64,000 nucleotides of DNA. Source: Apium graveolens (lineage: Eukaryota > Streptophyta > Magnoliopsida > Apiales > Apiaceae). The notes beneath the pieces were generated by a model, which saw only the letters and a list, made by a program, of their open reading frames with translations, made no database searches and was not told the DNA's origin. The stretch's first letter is position 1. Every line of letters starts with the position of its first letter. This document shows, piece by piece, positions 58,548 to 64,000 of the stretch. The stretch covers positions 43,636,192 to 43,700,191 of the forward strand of contig NC_133657.1 in the NCBI RefSeq assembly GCF_009905375.1. The letters are read 5' to 3'. The translations under genes and the position numbers were made by a program.

Positions 58548-59303
58548 TTAAAAACTCCTTTCACATTTCTCCGTCCATTCAAACTTCTCTTTCTTTCGGG
58601 TCACTCTTGTCAATGGTACCGCAATCTTAGAAAAATCCTTCACAAATCTTAGATAGTATCTGACCAATCCCATGAAACTTCTAACTTCAATCGGAGTCTT
58701 CGTCCTTTCCCAGTTCATTACAGCTTCTATCTTTGCTGGATCAACTCGAATCCCTTCCCTACTGACAATGTGTCCTAGAAACTGAACTTCTCGTAACCAA
58801 AATTCACACTTCAAAAATTTTGCATATAACTTCTCCTTTCTTAAAGTCTCCAAAGCTATTCTTAGATGTTCAGCATGTTCTTCATCGGTCTTTAAGTATA
58901 TTAAAATGTCGTCGATGAACACAATGACAAACTTATCCAAATGCTCCTTGAATACTCGATTCATCAAATCCATAAAAGCGGCTGGCGCATTTGTCAATCC
59001 GAATGCCATAACTAGAAACTCGTAATGGCCGTATCTGGTTCTGAAAGCAGTCTTTGGTATGTCTACCGGCTTAATCTTCAGCTGATGATATCCCGATCGC
59101 AAGTCAATCTTTGAAAAATAAATAGCTCCTTTAAGTTGGTCAAACAAGTCATCAATACGAGGTAACGGATACCTATTCTTAATGGTCAATTTGTTCAACT
59201 CTCTATAGTCAATGTACAATCTCATACTTCCGTCCTTCTTTTTCACAAACAAAACTGGAGCATCCCATGGAGATACACTCGGTCTTATAACTCCTTTATC
59301 CAA
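58548..59303 (-). pseudogene. B2 reverse transcriptase, intact frame
   Basis: 251 codons with [56 protein letters not shown] and [20 protein letters not shown]; the IDD site and first Asp are present. The thumb/connection region reads [18 protein letters not shown], with RYYLRF for the usual GYYRRF. Its true start is in the adjoining protease frame, and a stop at 59336 precedes it. Retained active-site residues make it the only RT here that could have been active, apart from the breaks around it. Confidence 0.8.
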
Positions 59304-59336
59304 TAGTTCTTGTTATTACTTGGCCAATTCCTTCAT

Positions 59337-59963
59337 TTATGCTGGTGTCATATGATAAGGTGCCTTTGATACAGGTTCCACGCCGGGCGCTAAGTCGATA
59401 GAACATTCGATTTGACGATCAGGCGGTAATCCAGGAAGTTCGTCAGGAAATACATCGAGAAATTTGCTAACTATCGGAATACTTCCTATATTCGACGTAT
59501 CCTTAGATCTATCAATTACGTGAGCCAAATACCCTTCAAACCCTTGTCTTAACAGTCTTTTAGCTTGAATCATTGTCAAAAACGTCTTAACTTGCTTCTG
59601 CCCTTTAAACTCTACTCTCTTTCCTTGAGGGGAATTAAGAATCACCTGCTTCTTCTTACAATCTATATGAGCACCATGCTCTGCAAACCAATCCATTCCT
59701 AATATAACATCAAATTCTTCTAATTGAAAAGGTATGAGGGAAGTAGGGAAACTATAGCCTGAAATCTCTATTTTACATCGAGGGCAAACATCTTTAACAG
59801 ATACTCGTTCTTGATTAGCCAAAATGATAGATAAGGGTTCAACTAACAGTTCAATTTCACAATTCAACTTGCCAATAAAAGATTCAGATATGAAAGATCT
59901 AGTAGCTCCGGAATCAAATAGCACTTTAGCATTGATGTTGTTGACAGAAAGCGTACCTGCCAC
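59337..59963 (-). pseudogene. B2 aspartic protease
   Basis: 208 codons. The active site VLFDSGATRSFISESF has D17-S18-G19 intact, followed by LANQERVSVKDVCPRCKIEI, FDVILGMDWFAEHGAHIDC and [18 protein letters not shown] stop at 59964 separates it from gag and a stop at 59337 from RT. Confidence 0.8.
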
Positions 59964-59975
59964 AACTTCAGAACT

Positions 59976-61203
59976 CTAAACAACATCCTTGATGTTCATG
60001 TTGAATGTCCGGGCCAGAGCAGGATAGGAGGGAGGAAACACTGGAGTTGCAGATTCAAATGGTTGATTTGAAGGAAGTTGAAGAATTGGAACAGAAGATG
60101 TCATTGATTGGTTGAAAGGAGCGGCCGTCAATTGCATCAACTTGTTGTTTCCGGGGTTCTTGCAATCCCTCGACACGTGACCAGTCTTTCCAAATATAAA
60201 GCATCTAACAGAAGGCTTCGGGTTCCGGCACTCATTCACATAATGACCTTTCACATTGCACTTGAAACAGACTATGTCGGCCTTATTGCAGTTACCTGTG
60301 TGTTTCTTGTTACAGAATTTACACTCCGGATTTGTTGCTTGCTGGAATCTCTGCCCTTGAATCATATTCCTCTGACTCTTATTATCACCTTTCTTAAAGC
60401 TTCGGGATCCTCCTTGGTTTTGGAATCCAAACTTCTTGAAATTCTTTCCATTTTGGCTTCCTTGAGCCGATCCTTCTCCACTATTTCCAAACTTTCTTTT
60501 CTTACTCTCTTTTTCCTTTGAATTTTGGTCACTTTCTCCTTCAATCACCATTGCCTTCTGGGCCACTTCAGCATATGTGGCCAATTCAAAAGCAGCCACT
60601 CTGCTTCGTAGCCAAGGCTTTAATCCTTGTTGAAATCTTTTTGCTCTCTTCTCATCCGTGTCCACATAATCTCCAACAAACATGGCCAATTCGGTGAATT
60701 TCTTCTCGTACTCTCCCACAGTCATTCCTTCTTACTTCAATTCAAAGAACTTCAGTTCCATTTGAGTCTGTATATACCTCGGGAAATACTTATCTAGGAA
60801 AATCTTCTTGAATCTATCCCAAGAAAAAACTTCTTCTTCTAGAACACGGGCTGACTCCCACCAATAGTTCGCTTCGCCTTTCAGAAAATAAGACGCATAA
60901 TCGAACTTCGTTTCTTCCCTAACAAAAGCTAGTGTGAAAGCTTTCTGCATTTCTTTAAGCCAAGATTGAGCTTCTATCGGGTCTTGAGTTCCACAAAACT
61001 CTGGTGGTTTCACAGCTTGGAACGATTTGAAAGTTATAGGGGTTGGTGGTGGTAGCGGTGGTTGTTGAAGTTATTGCTGAAGAAGTTGTTGTTGTTAAGC
61101 AAGGGTAACAGATTGTTGGTGAAGTATTTGCATAAATTGAGCCAAGTTGGGTGGTGGATCTTCATGATCCCTGGTATTGGTGTTGCGGGCTCTACGAGGA
61201 GGC
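59976..61203 (-). pseudogene. B2 gag
   Basis: The ATG at 61203 is the conserved MPP start, but a TAA interrupts it in the Gln-rich stretch at about 61097. The frames 61013-60732 (EFCGTQDPIEAQSWLKEMQK, KKIFLDKYFPRYIQTQMELK) and 60725-59976 (GEYEKKFTELAMFVGDYVD) carry the capsid. Zinc knuckles are CKFCNKKHTGNC, CFKCNVKGHYVNEC and CFIFGKTGHVSRDC, the last with Phe for its second Cys. A stop separates the two long frames at 60726-60731. Confidence 0.8.
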
Positions 61204-61536
61204 ATGATTCTGAATGTAGACAAGAAAGGTTTATTAACAGTTTGATATTTGCATAAACAAGTTATAGCAAGGGTAAATATTAAGCACTGAGATTTTATTC
61301 AAGAAATATCTTAGGAAAAGATTAGACATGATCAAGTTTTTAAAGAGGTCAACAAAGTTTAATCAACAATTTTTATCTAAGCTAGTATATAACATGGTAA
61401 TGAGATGGCAAGATCATAGAGATAATTAAAGTGCGAATTTAACAGTAGTTTGAATGAAAAGTGCGTAATAGAGTACAAACAGTAAATAAAGTAATAATCA
61501 ACAACAATGCTAGAGATAGGTAGACTATATGATAGT

Positions 61537-61965
61537 CTAAGAGGATGGTGGTGGGGGAACAGGGGCACAGAGATGGCTAATCACTCGGCGGAGCTCGTCA
61601 ACAATGGCGGTAAGAGCAATCTCACTCTCTCTCTCACGGTGTGGAATCATCAATGCCAGTCGGTCCTCAGCCATCTGGATGATCTCCTCAAGTCTGGCTA
61701 TCAGTCGAGGTCGGTTGGGCTCATCATCAAAGCTCTCGCGATACAACTAGTCCACCCTATGTCGAAGAGTCGCGTTCTCGCCTTCCAGTTGATCAACCAT
61801 AATTACCATCTCCTTGTATAGGGAGAATGGCTCAGTAGAAGGGAATCCGGGAGTCGATGAGGATGATGCCTGACAATTAGTTATATATATATACGCGGTT
61901 GTAAATAAAAGGGTCGGAAAACCTATAGATTCTAATGCCCCAAAACCCAAATGATCTAAGTTCAT
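61537..61965 (-). pseudogene. B2 leader ORF (coiled coil) between PBS and gag
   Basis: Two frames in register, 61965-61747 and 61746-61537, separated by a TAG that reads CAG in B1. Contents: SSSSTPGFPSTEPFSLYKEM, LEGENATLRHRVD, then ESFDDEPNRPRLIARLEEII, LMIPHRERESEIALTAIVDE and a proline-rich end. Helical, charged, likely a coiled coil. The role is unknown, but the position matches the leader ORF of the A family. Confidence 0.55.
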
Positions 61966-62029
61966 CCTATTCTCTAAATTCCTATCTTATATTCATTCAT
62001 CATATGTTGTTCAGTGACTAAAACCTGTG

Positions 62030-62041
62030 GCTCTGATATCA
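62030..62041 (-). other. B2 primer-binding site (initiator tRNA-Met)
   Basis: GCTCTGATATCA on the plus strand, one mismatch, four bases from the LTR start. Confidence 0.75.
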
Positions 62042-62045
62042 AAAC

Positions 62046-64000
62046 TGCGATGGACCCATTAATACTATCTAACCATAATAGTAATGAAGATAAATAAAGC
62101 AGTAAAAGATTACAGCTAGTTAATTAATATTACAGAACCATAAATTCCAAGTCCCCGAATCCACAGGTAAGAGTTTGAACAACATCTAAACAACTAATAA
62201 TACAAAAGTCTAATATCCAAGGTCAAATACATCTACTAATTTTAAATTCCCAAAAGTTCTTTAAACCTTAGGGAACAACCAGTTCCCTACCCGCTCCAAC
62301 ATCTGACGGTATGCATACACTGAACCACCACAATTCTTACGTGCGGTTTGCTTGAAACGTGGCATCTTCGGGCATAACTGAAGTGATAACATCAATAACA
62401 ATATTAATGAGCAAAATGCTCAGCAAGCGAATAATAGGGTACAATAGTTCATCTTATGCTCAATAAAATAATAACAGAAGGTAAATCAACAATATAAATT
62501 TTTCAAGTAAAGTTCAAAATTTTAACAAGTGAATGGAATTGAAATCACACAGCGCTATGAGCAATGAGAGGTGACCAGCCCACATCAAAGCTCCAAACCA
62601 CACAACAAGTGATTCACAACCATTGAGGATCCTCGGCACACATTGGCCATATAAAACCATCAGGCTCCCTGCTACTGAGGTTTCAAAACTTTAATAGTGA
62701 CTGGCGCCTCAGTCTTATTATTTTATTCAATTCCTTTTTAATAACTCATTTCAATTTAAAAGGGGTTCTTGATCAAGGATAATATAACAAGGGAAATGAC
62801 AAAGTTTGAATGAGAGGATGATAATAGTGTTTGGGTTTCCAAAGGGAATGAATCTGATGTATGAGGGTTATAGGTTCCACTGGATATATTAAGGAACTAT
62901 TTTTAGTGGGTATTCGCAGAGATACGAGGTAATATGTGAGGAAAAAGGGGTCAATTCAAGTATGGAAGCAATTAACTAAGTTCAAGATCCAATCATTGAG
63001 TGATGTCAGGGACTAATTAATGTTATTAAATGATAGTCAAACATTCACAAGGTGTTCAATCACAAGAAACAGAATTATAAAGATAAGTTGAAAGTTCACT
63101 TGCATAAATAAGTATGAAAGAGGGTCACTTTCCTGAACTACGCTTACTGAGTATTTGAATGGGATCGTCTAGGGGCTCCTTTCCTGGCCTCCTACTTGAA
63201 CCTATAATAAATAGTATCCTCGTCATAAGTTTTGCTAACTACCCTTTCGCGTACATTATATATACACACACATATAAAAGATTATATATATATATACACT
63301 TAACACACTTAATTTCAAGTGATATATGCTTCACATAATCCACATAATACGTAATCATGGAAATATGAGATTTAGTTAATAGTACATACTTATACTCTAT
63401 TCACTATTTAGATCCTTATGCACATGACCAAGTAACATACAAAAATTATGATTAATACTATTACTCTTCTTTTACAGACCACAACTTATCCTAAAAGTAG
63501 TAAGGCACACTTAGGCCTCACTCACAATGACTCACAAAACTAATGCATGTTCTAAACTCTTCCCGGATGCATGCCTTGGCACCACTTATGTGCCTTGGCA
63601 CACATATATATTTCTACCTTGGGCCTTTACTTAATTATGATTTCTCACGACTCTTATGACATAATGTAACTCCCAAACTTTACTTGACATCAAGGTCTCA
63701 CTCATAAAGCACTTAAACACAATGCATTCCTCATAGGCTTCCTAATGCAACTCTTATGGTGACTCTCGGGTGTTTTGGTGGAAATGAGGTATCTCCACCT
63801 TGGGCCTTTACTCCAAACCAACTCTCTGAGGTTCCTAAGACTCTAAACTAACTCTTAGAGTTGGAATGACTCAAAAACCTCACGTGGGCCTCCCTAGGCC
63901 TCAAGTGAAAGTTGACATAAATCTTCCTTCCCTGGTTTCCAAACTGCCCTATTTTTACCAACTTAAAACTCACCTAAATTGTTCAATTATTGATTTTAAT
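62046..64000 (-). repeat. B2 5' LTR, cut by the window edge
   Basis: Starts TGCGATGGACCC (the usual TGTGACGGACC with two changes, including the terminal dinucleotide context) and follows the B2 3' LTR closely for the 1955 bp visible. Confidence 0.88.

Larger units (their letters stand above)
52485..64000 (-). mobile_element. Ty3/gypsy chromovirus B2 (Tekay/Del-like), right end outside the window
   Basis: The 3' LTR is 52485-56565 (4.08 kb), the internal domain 56566-62045, and the 5' LTR runs from 62046 to the edge. The left flank TATTG (52480-52484) should be the TSD. It is the same family as B1 but a longer LTR subtype. All domains from leader to chromodomain are present, several broken. 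It interrupts the A1 5' LTR. Confidence 0.88.

Overview
This 64-kb window looks like flowering-plant DNA made entirely of nested LTR retrotransposons. I found no host gene, tRNA, rRNA or CRISPR array. The base composition is strongly AT-rich. All primer-binding sites (PBS) match the 3' end of initiator tRNA-Met. The element types (Tekay-like chromoviruses, SIRE-like and Tork/Angela-like copia, Tat/Athila-like gypsy) are angiosperm lineages. The species cannot be read from the sequence; a eudicot with a repeat-rich genome is a guess. The setting is probably heterochromatin.

Every element whose direction can be read lies on the minus strand, so each 3' LTR is at the left and each 5' LTR at the right. 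From 842 to 64000 almost every base can be assigned. Layout: (1) 1-440, a Tat/Athila-like gypsy pol fragment, followed by an LTR-like piece (449-842). (2) 843-1966, the leader, PBS and 5' LTR start of a Tekay-like element, A0. (3) A0's LTR is broken at 1966/1967 by a second member of the same family, A1, which spans the rest of the window. (4) A1's 3' LTR (1967-16637) carries a complete Tekay-like element, B1 (2053-13300, target-site duplication (TSD) AATAA). (5) A1's integrase gene is split by element C (17634-45088, TSD TTTGG). C is a non-autonomous array of three ~2-kb LTRs and two ~216-bp internal domains. (6) C's first LTR carries copia element D (18394-26398, TSD ACATG/ATATG) and its third LTR carries SIRE-like copia element E (30907-43980, TSD ATATA). 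(7) The rest of A1 (RNase H, RT, protease, gag, leader, PBS, 5' LTR start) follows at 45089-52484. (8) A1's 5' LTR is broken at 52484/52485 by a second B element, B2, which runs off the right edge.

Nesting gives relative ages: A0 is older than A1; A1 is older than B1, C and B2; C is older than D and E. E's LTRs differ by about four substitutions and one 2-bp indel over ~616 bp, so it is very young. No autonomous element here looks functional. E's RT active site reads YVDH, B1 lacks about 1.6 kb of pol, D lacks most of its RT and RNase H, and A1 and B2 carry stops and frameshifts. Many of the stops are CAA, CAG or CGA changed to TAA, TAG or TGA, as expected from deamination of methylated cytosine.

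The least ordinary features are the three-LTR C array; a coiled-coil leader ORF between PBS and gag in both Tekay-like families; an 11-mer repeated across E in coding and noncoding DNA, with a five-copy cluster of the related form in its U3; a promoter-like TATA box ahead of a 91-codon ORF inside E; and repeated 13-mers plus a CGCG-rich island in the untranslated leader of D.
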